A stretch of DNA of 43,551 nt from Devosia sp. (GTDB lineage Bacteria; Pseudomonadota; Alphaproteobacteria; Rhizobiales; Devosiaceae): contig NZ_JAUYGL010000108.1 in NCBI RefSeq assembly GCF_030689745.1, positions 1 through 43,551 on the forward strand, written 5' to 3'. Of the stretch, positions 1 to 7,618 are shown piece after piece. Both the position numbers and the translations under genes were made by a program. How positions within the stretch are numbered: position 1 is the stretch's first letter; every line of letters starts with the position of its first letter. The notes under the pieces are model-generated. The model saw only the letters and a program-made list of their open reading frames with translations, did no database searches and was not told the DNA's origin.

Positions 1-933
1 GTCCGGCTTGCCGTAAATCCCTTCGGCGATGACGCGCTCCTCCTTGCGCGAGGAGATCGAGCGGGCCGCCACGGCGCCTTCGATGGCCGTGGCTGGCACA
101 CCCATCTGCTGGGCGGCAATCGCCGACCAGACGCCAGTGCCCTTCTGGCCAGCCTTGTCCAGAATCAGCTCGACGAGCGGCTTGCCCGTCTGATCATCAA
201 CAGCGGCCAGCACATGGCCGGTGATTTCGATCAGATAGGAATTGAGCGGACCCTTGTTCCACCCCTTGAATACGTCAGCGCACTCGCCCGGGCTCATCCC
301 CAGACCGTCGCGCATCACCCCATAGACTTCGGCGATCATCTGCATGTCGCCATATTCAATGCCGTTATGGATGGTCTTGACGAAATGGCCGGCCCCACCT
401 TCGCCCAGATAGGCGCAGCAGCTCTCCCCATCGAACTTGGCGGCAATCGCCGTCAGCACCGCTTCGGCATTGTGCCACTGCTCCTTGGAGCCGCCCACCA
501 TGATCGATGGTCCGTGGCGCGCGCCCTCTTCTCCGCCCGATACACCAGCGCCGAGATAGCCGATGCCCTTGGGGGTCAGATAGTCAAAACGGCGCTGCGT
601 ATCGGTGAACAGCGAATTGCCGCACTCGATGATCGCGTCGCCCTTTTCCAGATGCGGCAGCAATTGCTCGATCATGTCGTCCACCGGCTTGCCGGCCTTG
701 ACCATGATGATGATCGAGCGTGGACGCTTTACCGTCTGCACGAACTCGGCCAGATCGTATTTGGCGATGGTCTTGCCATCGAGCCCCTGCGCCTTGGCTT
801 CCGCCACGAATTCGTCAATACGCCCGGCAGACCGGTTGTGGACAGCAATAGTGTAGCCTTTTTCGGCGATGTTGAGGGCCAGGTTGGAACCCATCACAGC
901 AAGGCCGATCAGGCCGATATCCGCTGTCGACAT
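1..933 (-). CDS. gnd: 6-phosphogluconate dehydrogenase, decarboxylating (C-terminus beyond window edge)
   Basis: Oxidatively decarboxylates 6-phosphogluconate to ribulose 5-phosphate with NADP+ in the cytosolic pentose phosphate pathway. The first 311 residues are visible and the frame is still open at base 1. The N-terminal Rossmann motif GLIGLAVMG lies at residues 7-15 and NRS at 33-35. The family block GAGVSGGEEGARHGPS is at about 128-143. The catalytic stretch HFVKTIHNGIEYGDM follows, with Lys186, Asn190 and Glu193 matching the known catalytic residues. The usual DGGNS is here ECGNS (103-107), a mild deviation. The ATG at 933 has an AGAAGGA Shine-Dalgarno. It diverges from a gluconate 5-dehydrogenase-like gene and gluconokinase, which would feed it 6-phosphogluconate. 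The identification is secure; only the helical C-terminal domain is missing from view. Confidence 0.96.
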   Translation of the reverse strand, partial: MSTADIGLIGLAVMGSNLALNIAEKGYTIAVHNRSAGRIDEFVAEAKAQGLDGKTIAKYDLAEFVQTVKRPRSIIIMVKAGKPVDDMIEQLLPHLEKGDAIIECGNSLFTDTQRRFDYLTPKGIGYLGAGVSGGEEGARHGPSIMVGGSKEQWHNAEAVLTAIAAKFDGESCCAYLGEGGAGHFVKTIHNGIEYGDMQMIAEVYGVMRDGLGMSPGECADVFKGWNKGPLNSYLIEITGHVLAAVDDQTGKPLVELILDKAGQKGTGVWSAIAAQQMGVPATAIEGAVAARSISSRKEERVIAEGIYGKPD

Positions 934-1129
934 ACTAGCAGTCCTTCTGAAGATTTTCGCGTAAGCTACGCGCAACTCACGCCGCGCGGCGCCGAACCTG
1001 ACCACAATCCGCCGCTCGAAGAAAGCCGCATTCAAGCAATATTTGGGCAAATTCAGCTTCTAGTATGGTAGTTTTTCTTGTTATTTGAGGCAAACCCTCT
1101 CGCCTCCCACCCTGTTCGGAGCCAATTTC

Positions 1130-1894
1130 ATGCCCTCTCCCTTTGACTTGTCCGGCAAGCGCGCCCTGGTGACCGGGTCCAGCCGTGGTCTTGGTCTGGC
1201 GATGGCCCGGGCACTGGCTGCCGCTGGCGCCACCATCGTGCTCAATGCCCGCGACGCCGTTGCGCTGGGCGCCGCCGCCCAGGATCTGGCGGCCACCGGC
1301 GCCAAGGTCAATGCGGTCGCCTTTGACGTCACCAATCGCGACAGCATCAACCAGGCGATCAATCATATCGAGGACGAGATCGGTCCCATCGACATTCTGG
1401 TCAACAATGCCGGCATGCAGTTCCGCTCCAGCCTCGAGGCCTTCCCGCCGGAAAAATTCGATCAGCTGATCACCACCAATCTCACTTCGGTATTCAATGT
1501 CAGCCAGCCTGTCGCCCGCCACATGATCGCGCGCGGCCGGGGCAAGATCATCAACACCTGCTCGCTGATGTCCGGCTTTGCCCGCGCCTCGATCGCCCCC
1601 TACGCCGCCTCCAAGGCCGCTGTGGCCAATCTGACGCGTGGCATGGCGGTCGATTGGGCGCCCCATGGCCTGAACGTCAACGGTATCGCCCCGGGCTATT
1701 TCGCCACCGAGCTCAACCAGTCGCTGGTAGAGGATCCCAAGTTCAATACCTGGCTCGAAGCCCGCACGCCGATGGGCCGCTGGGGCAAGCCCGAGGAACT
1801 GAGCGGCGCCGTGGTCTTCCTGGCGTCCGACGCCGCTACCTTTGTCAACGGCCACATCCTTTACGTGGATGGCGCCTTTACCGCGACGGCCTGA
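1130..1894 (+). CDS. idnO: SDR-family gluconate 5-dehydrogenase-like oxidoreductase
   Basis: Classical short-chain dehydrogenase of 254 residues, expected to interconvert gluconate and 5-ketogluconate with NADP(H). The cofactor motif TGSSRGLG is at residues 15-22 and NNAG at 92-95. Asn117, Ser145/Ser148, Tyr158 and Lys162 form the SDR catalytic set (YAASK). The segments RGKIINTCS and GLNVNGIAPGYFATE resemble the Gluconobacter/E. coli gluconate 5-dehydrogenase group. I chose the ATG at 1130; a TTG 45 bases upstream keeps the frame but would add an unconserved extension. It sits 3 bases ahead of gluconokinase and diverges from gnd, which supports a gluconate role. Exact substrate is inferred from similarity and context, since related SDRs act on other polyols and keto acids. 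Confidence 0.85.
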   Translation: MPSPFDLSGKRALVTGSSRGLGLAMARALAAAGATIVLNARDAVALGAAAQDLAATGAKVNAVAFDVTNRDSINQAINHIEDEIGPIDILVNNAGMQFRSSLEAFPPEKFDQLITTNLTSVFNVSQPVARHMIARGRGKIINTCSLMSGFARASIAPYAASKAAVANLTRGMAVDWAPHGLNVNGIAPGYFATELNQSLVEDPKFNTWLEARTPMGRWGKPEELSGAVVFLASDAATFVNGHILYVDGAFTATA

Positions 1895-1897
1895 GCC

Positions 1898-2440
1898 ATG
1901 AGCATTACTCCAGCCCGCATCATCATCGTGATGGGCGTCAGTTCATCGGGCAAATCCACCGTCGGCAATGCCATCGCCCGGCGATTGCACGTCCCGTTCC
2001 TTGACGGTGACGGTTACCACCCCGAGGCCAATGTCGAAAAAATGCGCGCCGGCATCCCGCTGACCGACGACGATCGCTGGCCCTGGCTGGAACGGCTGGC
2101 CGCCGCCCTGCACGAGGCGGCCGAGCGCAAGGACGCCGCCGTGGGCGCCTGCTCCGCCCTCAAGCGGGCCTATCGTGACTTTCTGACCAAACAGGCCGGC
2201 GAGCCGATCCTCTTCGTCTATCTCGACGGCAATCGGGAGGTCGTTGCCGAGCGCATGGCCAAGCGCAGCCACGAATACATGCCCGCCAGCCTGCTCGACA
2301 GCCAGTTCGCCACCCTTGAGGTGCCAGAACCGGCCACCGAAAACGTGCTGACCGTGCCGGTCACCGACAGCGTCGACAAGATCACCCGCACGGTGACCAA
2401 ATCGCTCACCCACCTCAAGACCTTCAAGCGCTGGCAGTAG
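1898..2440 (+). CDS. gntK: Gluconokinase
   Basis: Phosphorylates D-gluconate to 6-phosphogluconate with ATP, the entry step that supplies gnd next door. The 180-residue length is normal for the GntK/thermoresistant gluconokinase family. The Walker A loop GVSSSGKST is at residues 13-21 and the substrate-binding LDGDGYHP segment at 35-42. The segment RSHEYMPASLLDSQFATLE matches the family lid and C-terminal block. The ATG begins 3 bases after the stop of the upstream SDR gene, so the two are almost certainly co-transcribed. Its 3' end overlaps the converging ASCH-like gene by 17 bases. Confidence 0.95.
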   Translation: MSITPARIIIVMGVSSSGKSTVGNAIARRLHVPFLDGDGYHPEANVEKMRAGIPLTDDDRWPWLERLAAALHEAAERKDAAVGACSALKRAYRDFLTKQAGEPILFVYLDGNREVVAERMAKRSHEYMPASLLDSQFATLEVPEPATENVLTVPVTDSVDKITRTVTKSLTHLKTFKRWQ

Positions 2441-2999
2441 CCCGGCTCAGCCAGGCCTCTCCGCGCGGCGATAGCCGGTAGCCCACGGTGAGGCTTTCGG
2501 TCAGGCCCAGCGACTTGAGCCGGCGGACATTGCTCTTGAACTTGGTCTTCTCCCGCCCAAGCAATTCGGCCAGGTCCTGGGCAGGCGCGCCCGGTCGCTG
2601 CCCGATCAATTCTAGTGTGACCCTCACCCAGGGTGTCGCCCCATCCATCCGTTCGATCGTCTGGGACAGTTCAGCGGCATCCTCGTCGGACAGGGCAGCT
2701 GCGTCGCGCAGTGCCAGTCGAGGGTCCACCCCCAGGTAGCGCAGGCGAATACGATGGAGCGTCCCCTCCCGCTTGCCAAGCATGGCGTCCAACGCTGCCC
2801 GGTCGGCATATCCGGCGCGCTTGAGGTCATCGTCGCTGACCGCATTCAGCGCCACGGCATCCACGGCCTCGATGGCCAGCACACCCGCCGATGTCGTGAG
2901 CGTACCCCCCGCCTTGACGGTCGGCCTGACCCAGCGCCGAAATGCGGTATCCACACGTCCGGCCACGATGGCCTCGAAATCTGCTGCATTGATCAGCAT
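2424..2999 (-). CDS. ASCH-like domain fused to a winged-helix domain, function unknown
   Basis: Encodes 191 residues. The first ~85 form a compact domain with a WVRPTVKAGGTL core (about 23-34) and a later HRIRLRYLG strand, a pattern I read as ASCH-like (a fold often linked to RNA binding). The last ~65 residues look like a winged helix-turn-helix: ...APAQDLAELLGREK, then a recognition-helix-like segment and GYRLSPRGEAWL. A second gene at 6773-7057 has only the N-terminal domain and shares the FRRW.RPTVKAGGTL block. The ATG at 2999 is favoured over a GTG at 3005 because GGAGAG lies at good distance from the ATG. It starts 2 bases after the DMT permease stop, so the pair is probably coupled. 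Similar proteins in databases are usually uncharacterised; the domain calls are from pattern only. Confidence 0.7.
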   Translation of the reverse strand: MLINAADFEAIVAGRVDTAFRRWVRPTVKAGGTLTTSAGVLAIEAVDAVALNAVSDDDLKRAGYADRAALDAMLGKREGTLHRIRLRYLGVDPRLALRDAAALSDEDAAELSQTIERMDGATPWVRVTLELIGQRPGAPAQDLAELLGREKTKFKSNVRRLKSLGLTESLTVGYRLSPRGEAWLSRATASA

Positions 3000-3001
3000 T
3001 G

Positions 3002-3916
3002 TCACTCTCCTGCTTGCGCCACGCGCGCTGTCCGTTGGCTAAATCGTCCCTGGCCATAGGCGACCAAAGCCGCCGCGCTGACCACCACCAGGGCGCCGGC
3101 GACCGACCAGGCGTCCAGCGCCACGCCCAACAGCGTGATGTCGAACAGGAAGGCCCAGACGATACCGCTATACTCATAGGCCGCCAGCAGCGAGACCGGC
3201 GCACGGGCCACCGCCTCCATCATCAGCACATGCCCCATGCCACCCAGCAGCCCGGCGCCGATCAGCAGCGCGAAGGCGCGGCCATCCAGCTCGGCCCAGC
3301 CAAATGCCATGGTGGCCAGTCCGACGATACTGCAGATCACGGCAAAAGACAGCGCGATGCTGGCCGGTGGATCGGTCCGCGTCAGGTCTTTCACCTGCAC
3401 CCGCGACAGCGCATTGGTTCCCGCCATCGCCAGCCCGGCCGCCACGCCGATCAGCGTTCCCTCCCGCACGGCGTCGCCGACCAGCGACGGGTAGACCATC
3501 AGCACAATGCCGATAAAGCCCAGCGCCACGCCGACAAAAACCAAGGCGCCCGGGCGCTCCCGCAGCAATGTCATGGCGGCCAGAATCGACAGCATCGGCG
3601 CCAGATAGCTCAGCGCCGTCGCCATGCCCACCGACAGATAGGCCAGTGAAATGAACGAGAAGAACATCACCGCGCAGCCCAGCAGGCCACGGATCAGATG
3701 CTTGTGCAGATATCTGGTGCGCAGCGAAGTGCCCAGTTGCCCCCGTATTGCCACGTAGCTCACGATAGGCAGCAGCGCTGCAAAGCTCCGCCAGAACACC
3801 AATTGCCCGACGGGCGCCACCTTGGCGGCTTCATGGATGGCTGCTGACATGGCGGCCATCACCATCAGGGCGAGCGTGGCAAGCCACAGGGCGGTGGTGG
3901 AATTGGGCTTGGTCAT
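3002..3916 (-). CDS. EamA/DMT-family permease
   Basis: Inner-membrane protein of 304 residues with about ten hydrophobic segments arranged as two EamA halves, the normal length and layout of the drug/metabolite transporter superfamily. The first half ends near the LLRERPGALVFVGVALGFIGIVLM block typical of EamA repeat 1, and the second half contains EYSGIVWAF and the terminal VSAAALVAYG helix. The start at 3916 is preferred because upstream in-frame codons encode an unlikely soluble, cysteine-containing extension. Substrate cannot be told; relatives export amino acids, nucleosides or riboflavin-like compounds. It is followed after 2 bases by the ASCH-like/winged-helix gene. Confidence 0.85.
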   Translation of the reverse strand: MTKPNSTTALWLATLALMVMAAMSAAIHEAAKVAPVGQLVFWRSFAALLPIVSYVAIRGQLGTSLRTRYLHKHLIRGLLGCAVMFFSFISLAYLSVGMATALSYLAPMLSILAAMTLLRERPGALVFVGVALGFIGIVLMVYPSLVGDAVREGTLIGVAAGLAMAGTNALSRVQVKDLTRTDPPASIALSFAVICSIVGLATMAFGWAELDGRAFALLIGAGLLGGMGHVLMMEAVARAPVSLLAAYEYSGIVWAFLFDITLLGVALDAWSVAGALVVVSAAALVAYGQGRFSQRTARVAQAGE

Positions 3917-3970
3917 GAAATGTCTCTGGGAGCTACGCTCTCTATCGACGCGATCTTCCGTCCAGGCAAC

Positions 3971-3993
3971 AAAAAACGGGCCCGCAGGCCCGT
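3971..3993 (-). terminator. Rho-independent terminator of the ogt-CYTH unit
   Basis: On the minus strand a 7-bp stem ACGGGCC/GGCCCGT with a 4-base loop is followed by six T residues (A run at 3971-3976 on the plus strand). It lies 24 bases beyond the stop of the CYTH gene, which ends the ogt-CYTH transcript. Confidence 0.8.
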
Positions 3994-4016
3994 CCTGCAC
4001 TACCCGTGCCCGACTC

Positions 4017-4496
4017 TCACACCAGCATTTCGTCAGGCACCCCGTCACTGCGCGACAGGCTGGCATTGGCGTAGCGGTCGTCCTGGCTCACCTCGGCCCC
4101 GACCCAGTCGGGCAGCGGCACCGGCTGATCCGCCGCATGCAATTCGACTTCGGCCAGCACAAGGCCGGCGTGTTTGCCTCCAAACACGTCGACCTCCCAG
4201 ATCAAATCTCCAATCGGCACCAGATGGCGCACCTTTTCGATCACGTGCGGCGCCGCCATCGCCAGCATTTCGCGGCCATCTTCGATCGGGATGGCATACT
4301 CATATTCCGCCCGCACCAGCCCCACGGCGGCCCCCTTGATCGTCACCACCGCCTGCGCATCATCCTTGGTCCGCACCCGCACCGTCGCCTTGGCATTGGT
4401 CGACAGATAGCCCTGCCTTAGCGCCGCGCGCTGCGTTACCAGAGCCTTCCATCCGTCTGATCGCACCAGGAATTTGCGTTCGATTTCAATGCCCAT
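4017..4496 (-). CDS. CYTH-domain phosphohydrolase (inorganic/thiamine triphosphatase-like)
   Basis: Single-domain CYTH protein of 159 residues. The signature EIERK is at residues 4-8 and gives the ExExK metal/triphosphate motif. It is followed by the tunnel strands TVRVRT, VVTIKG and RAEYEYAIP, which carry the alternating basic and acidic residues typical of the family. A later LAEVEL strand completes the pattern. Family members hydrolyse inorganic or organic triphosphates using Mg2+/Mn2+ in the cytosol; which substrate applies here is not visible. The class IV adenylate cyclase subgroup is a less likely alternative. The ATG lies 2 bases after the ogt stop, implying translational coupling. 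The upstream frame extension belongs to shadow reading over ogt and was left out. Confidence 0.9.
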   Translation of the reverse strand: MGIEIERKFLVRSDGWKALVTQRAALRQGYLSTNAKATVRVRTKDDAQAVVTIKGAAVGLVRAEYEYAIPIEDGREMLAMAAPHVIEKVRHLVPIGDLIWEVDVFGGKHAGLVLAEVELHAADQPVPLPDWVGAEVSQDDRYANASLSRSDGVPDEMLV

Positions 4497-4498
4497 GG

Positions 4499-5035
4499 CT
4501 AAAACCCGAACGCCATCTGGCCCGCAGGCGCCCCCACCGACACGCCCTCCAGCGCCAGCATGCGCAGCTTGGAGAGCGCCCCGCCGGGCGCCGAAAATCC
4601 GCCCGGCTTGCCAGTGCTCGCCAGCACCCGATGGCATGGAATGATCAGGGGTATCGGATTGGCCCCCATCGCCTGCCCCACGGCGCGCGACAGCGTTACA
4701 TCACCCAGCGCCTTGGCCAGGGCGCCATAGCTGGTGGTCTGCCCCCAGCCGCACGCCAGCAGCGCCGCATAGGCCTTGCGATGAAAATCCGGCACCCCGC
4801 GCAGATCCAGCGCTACGGTCGAAAAATCCACCGCCGCGCCATCCGCATAATCCTCGATCCGGTTGATCACCGCCTCGATTGCCCGTGTCGGCGCGCCCGC
4901 CACCGCCCCATCCCGATTGATCCGCGCCAATAGCGCGGCGCGATCCAGCCCCGGCAATTGCACGCGCGCCACCCCAACATCGGTCCAGCCAATGCCGAAT
5001 TCTCCCAATGCTGTGTCAAAGATCGTGGTTTCCAT
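4499..5035 (-). CDS. ogt: Methylated-DNA--[protein]-cysteine S-methyltransferase
   Basis: Suicide DNA-repair enzyme that takes the alkyl group from O6-methylguanine onto its own cysteine. The active-site motif PCHRV places the acceptor Cys at residue 134. The preceding helix SRAVGQAMGANP (117-128) is the DNA-recognition segment with the arginine finger. The length of 178 residues and the RNase H-like N-terminal half fit the Ogt/MGMT type without an AdaA domain. The ATG at 5035 lies at the head of a two-gene unit whose second gene is the CYTH protein. No Ada box or other regulator is obvious upstream. Confidence 0.95.
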   Translation of the reverse strand: METTIFDTALGEFGIGWTDVGVARVQLPGLDRAALLARINRDGAVAGAPTRAIEAVINRIEDYADGAAVDFSTVALDLRGVPDFHRKAYAALLACGWGQTTSYGALAKALGDVTLSRAVGQAMGANPIPLIIPCHRVLASTGKPGGFSAPGGALSKLRMLALEGVSVGAPAGQMAFGF

Positions 5036-5161
5036 GCCCAGACCTTACGGACCTGAGGCGCCGCTTTCCAGCTCCTATCGTGGCGCATCGCAACACTGCT
5101 GACACATGCTGTCAGGCAGCTGCGCCAGCTTCCACGCCCACCAGCAAGGAGATATCCCCGC

Positions 5162-5689
5162 ATGGCCAAAATCGTCGGCTATATCGCCACCAGCCTGGAC
5201 GGCTTCATCGCCACGCCCGATGAAAACCTCGACTGGCTCACCAACCAGCCGGACCTTGATCTCGGTGAGCACGATTATCGCACCTTCATCAAGACCATCC
5301 GCACCGTGGTCATGGGTCGCGCCACCTATGACTGGATCGCCAACTATCCGGGAGCCTGGGAATACCGGGATCAGCGGGTCATCGTCGTCACCTCGCGCCC
5401 CATCGACAATCCCAAGGGGCCACTGGAAACCCGGTCGGATATTGCTGCCCTGATCGCCGAATTGCGCGCCCTCGACGATGGCAATGTCTGGATGCTTGGC
5501 GGCGGCAGACTGCAAATGGCCTTCATGCAGCACGATGCGCTCGACGAGATCGAGATCTATGTCATCTCCGAAATCATCGGCGCGGGTATTGCGCTGTTTC
5601 CCGCCACCGGCCTGCGCGCGTCACCCAGGCTGGTCTCTGCCAAAATGCTGACGCCAGCCTGCGCCCGCCTGCACTATCGCTTCAACTGA
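5162..5689 (+). CDS. Dihydrofolate reductase-family (RibD C-terminal-like) protein
   Basis: Encodes 175 residues of the DHFR/RibD C-terminal fold: an IVGYIATSLDGFIA N-terminal block, VVMGRATYDW after helix 2, VIVVTSRP, and a glycine-rich VWMLGGGRL NADPH-binding turn. These features match the stand-alone YyaP/YwjB-type proteins rather than FolA itself, so reduction of a pterin or pyrimidine-like substrate is only a family expectation. A strong AAGGAGA Shine-Dalgarno sits about 10 bases before the ATG. It diverges from ogt with about 126 bases between them and ends at a bidirectional terminator. Confidence 0.85.
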   Translation: MAKIVGYIATSLDGFIATPDENLDWLTNQPDLDLGEHDYRTFIKTIRTVVMGRATYDWIANYPGAWEYRDQRVIVVTSRPIDNPKGPLETRSDIAALIAELRALDDGNVWMLGGGRLQMAFMQHDALDEIEIYVISEIIGAGIALFPATGLRASPRLVSAKMLTPACARLHYRFN

Positions 5690-5711
5690 CCCACCACTTC
5701 AACTGAACGAA

Positions 5712-5739
5712 AAAAGGCCGCCCGGTGGGGCGGCCTTTT
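5712..5739. terminator. Bidirectional rho-independent terminator
   Basis: A 12-bp perfect stem AAAAGGCCGCCC / GGGCGGCCTTTT with a 4-base loop sits between two converging genes, the DHFR-like gene (plus) and the CsbD gene (minus). The A/T-rich base of the stem gives a T run in both directions, so it can end both transcripts. Confidence 0.88.
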
Positions 5740-5756
5740 GCGTGTCAACCGATGGA

Positions 5757-5939
5757 CTATTTCTTCAGCGCATCGCGAATGGCGTCTTTGCCTTCGCCGA
5801 CCTTCTGCTGCACCTTGCCTTCGGCCTTGTCGAGCTTGCCCTCGGCCTGCAGCTTTTCGTTGCCGGTCAGCCCGCCAACAGCATCCTTGATCGCGCCCTT
5901 GGCCTGCTTGCCGGCGCCTTCAACTTCATCTTTATGCAT
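5757..5939 (-). CDS. CsbD family small stress protein
   Basis: Encodes 60 residues, very rich in Lys, Glu, Gly and Ala with no aromatic core: MHKDEVEGAGKQAKG opens the protein, and the repeated KGAIKDAVGG / AEGKLDKAEGKVQQK pattern is diagnostic for CsbD. Family members are general stress-induced, hydrophilic proteins of unknown molecular function. The ATG at 5939 has an AGAGGAG Shine-Dalgarno 6-7 bases upstream, which decides it against upstream in-frame codons. It is transcribed alone and ends at the shared terminator. Confidence 0.93.
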   Translation of the reverse strand: MHKDEVEGAGKQAKGAIKDAVGGLTGNEKLQAEGKLDKAEGKVQQKVGEGKDAIRDALKK

Positions 5940-6104
5940 GGGAAGCTCCTCTGTAGTGTTTCCCCCACATAACGGCTGCGCCAGCCAATCGTTCCGTCCC
6001 ATTGCGCCGGCGCCACACGATTATGCCCCCCGGGAATCGCCAGTGGTACTTGCGGATGGCGCCCCCTTATTGCCCATCACCTAACCGGTCTGCTACACGG
6101 CGCC

Positions 6105-6776
6105 ATGCCCGGACCCATGCCCACGCTCGTCAACTATTTTCCGCCACTTGAGCCCTACCTCGTTGTGCTGCATCAGGACGACGACATCCTCGTGCTCGAC
6201 AAGCCGAGCGGCCTGCTCAGCGTGCCCGGCAAGGACCCTTCGCTGTGGGATTGCCTGGAGCATCGCGCCCGCCAGACCTGGCCGACCGCCGGCATGTGCC
6301 ACCGCCTCGACAAGGACACCTCGGGCGTGCTGGTGATGGCGCTCAACAAGCGCGCCCATGGCCGCATCGGTAGCCAGTTCGAGCACCGCCAGACCACCAA
6401 ATCCTACATCGCCCGCGTCGCCGGCATTATCGAGGCCGATTCCGGTCTGGTCGATCTGCCGCTGGCCACCGATTGGAACAACAAGCCGCGCCAGCGCGTC
6501 GACCATGAAAACGGCAAGCCCTCGCAGACCGAATGGACGGTGCTGGAGCGCGAGGCCGACGCCACCCGCGTGCGGCTGCATCCGCTGACCGGCCGCACCC
6601 ATCAGCTCAGGGTTCACATGAAGGCCATCGGCCATGTAATTCTGGGTGATGCGTTTTATGCCGATGCCGATGCCCTGGCTGCGGCCGATCGGCTGCAATT
6701 GCATGCCGCCGAACTGGGCTTCACCCATCCCAGCACCGGCGCGTTCATGACCTTCGTGGCCCCACCCCCATTCTAG
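6105..6776 (+). CDS. rluA: RluA-family pseudouridine synthase (23S rRNA/tRNA type)
   Basis: Isomerises uridine to pseudouridine in structured RNA. The catalytic motif HRLDKDTSG holds the nucleophilic Asp69. The segment GLVDLPLATDWNNKPRQRV followed by ENGKPSQTEW is characteristic of the RluA subgroup, which in E. coli modifies 23S U746 and tRNA U32. The motif RLHPLTGRTHQLRVH near residue 165 completes the family core. The length of 223 residues is usual for members without an S4 domain. A second in-frame ATG lies 12 bases downstream and no clear Shine-Dalgarno decides between them. The stop codon shares the CTAG tetranucleotide with the stop of the converging ASCH-like gene. Confidence 0.92.
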   Translation: MPGPMPTLVNYFPPLEPYLVVLHQDDDILVLDKPSGLLSVPGKDPSLWDCLEHRARQTWPTAGMCHRLDKDTSGVLVMALNKRAHGRIGSQFEHRQTTKSYIARVAGIIEADSGLVDLPLATDWNNKPRQRVDHENGKPSQTEWTVLEREADATRVRLHPLTGRTHQLRVHMKAIGHVILGDAFYADADALAAADRLQLHAAELGFTHPSTGAFMTFVAPPPF

Positions 6777-7057
6777 GCCTCGCCGAGAAAGCCCACTTCG
6801 ATACGCTGGAACAAATGGCCCGGCTTCATCGTCGCCAGCCAGGTGCGAAATTCGGCCACATCCTTGAACCCGGCGCGTTGCGCCTCGGCCTCTGTCACAT
6901 CCTCGGGCGCCATATCGTCGATCGCCTTGATCGCCAGCAGCCCTACCTTGGTCTTGAGCGTACCGCCTGCCTTGACGGTCGGTCGGCTCCAGCGGCGAAA
7001 GATCAGATCGACCTTGCCCGCCTTGATCTCTTCGAGCAGCGCAGCCTTGAGCAACAT
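6773..7057 (-). CDS. Stand-alone ASCH-like domain protein
   Basis: Encodes 94 residues that align along almost their full length with the N-terminal domain of the ASCH-like/winged-helix protein at 2424-2999. Shared features are an acidic start helix, AGKVDLIFRRWSRPTVKAGGTL, LLAIKAID, an AQRAGFKD helix and a final RIEVGFLG strand. It has no C-terminal winged helix. The ASCH fold is often associated with RNA binding, but no function is known for this group to me. The ATG overlaps the last base of the ridA stop (TGATG), so it is translated with ridA. Its stop lies inside the CTAG that also contains the rluA stop. Confidence 0.75.
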   Translation of the reverse strand: MLLKAALLEEIKAGKVDLIFRRWSRPTVKAGGTLKTKVGLLAIKAIDDMAPEDVTEAEAQRAGFKDVAEFRTWLATMKPGHLFQRIEVGFLGEA

Positions 7058-7440
7058 CAGCCCAGCACCGCCGTTGCCAGCATTTCCACCTTCAGTCCCT
7101 TGGCCAGCAATTCCTTGACCACCACGGTAGCGCGCACCGGAAAAGGCTGCTGGAAGAACTCGGCATAGACCGCATTCATGCCCTTGGCGTCTGCACTGTC
7201 GATCAGGAACACCTGTACCTGCACGATATTGGCCAGCGTACCGCCTGCTGCCCGGATCGCAATTTCCAGATTCTGCAGCGTCCGCCGCGTCTGCTCTTCA
7301 ATACCGCCCGGCACGATCTCGCCACTGTCCGGATCCTCGGCAATGGCCACCAGCCACACCTGATTGCCAGCCTTGATCGCATCGCTTACCGGCGACGCCG
7401 AGGGGGCAATTCCTGTCCTGATCTGCTCAATCATGCTCAT
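7057..7440 (-). CDS. RidA/YjgF family enamine/imine deaminase
   Basis: Small 127-residue RidA-fold protein. Arg103 in PFPVRATVVV and Glu119 in LKVEML fit the conserved arginine and glutamate of the active-site cleft. RidA proteins hydrolyse reactive 2-aminoacrylate-type enamines/imines made by PLP enzymes, or act in related detoxification. The second half, with TLQNLEIAIRAAGGTLANIVQVQVFLID, is a typical family core. Two starts are possible: ATG 7440 or ATG 7434; the AGG just before 7440 is better spaced for 7434. It is coupled by a one-base overlap to the ASCH-like gene downstream. Confidence 0.9.
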   Translation of the reverse strand: MSMIEQIRTGIAPSASPVSDAIKAGNQVWLVAIAEDPDSGEIVPGGIEEQTRRTLQNLEIAIRAAGGTLANIVQVQVFLIDSADAKGMNAVYAEFFQQPFPVRATVVVKELLAKGLKVEMLATAVLG

Positions 7441-7618
7441 CCTGTCGATTGCTGTTTGCTGGGTGTAAGAGGTGCCCATACCCTAGCACCGCCAACCGTG
7501 CCTGCCCAAGCCGCGGCGGCAAAAAATCGGTCAGTATTCGTGACTTGTGTCCGGCGCGCGTCGGTGAGACCATATCCTCGCGCAAGTTCGCGCAGGTCAT
7601 TAGACGCGTGTTTATTAT

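Noticed and set aside
931..1067. CATACTAG (931-938) and CTAGTATG (1060-1067), an inverted pair in the gnd/SDR gap
   Set aside because: Half-sites are about 120 bases apart and one overlaps the gnd start codon; no known gluconate-regulator site is matched, so chance is likely.
977..1855. A 292-codon minus-strand frame opposite the SDR gene
   Set aside because: The plus strand encodes a complete SDR with cofactor and catalytic motifs; the antisense product has none.
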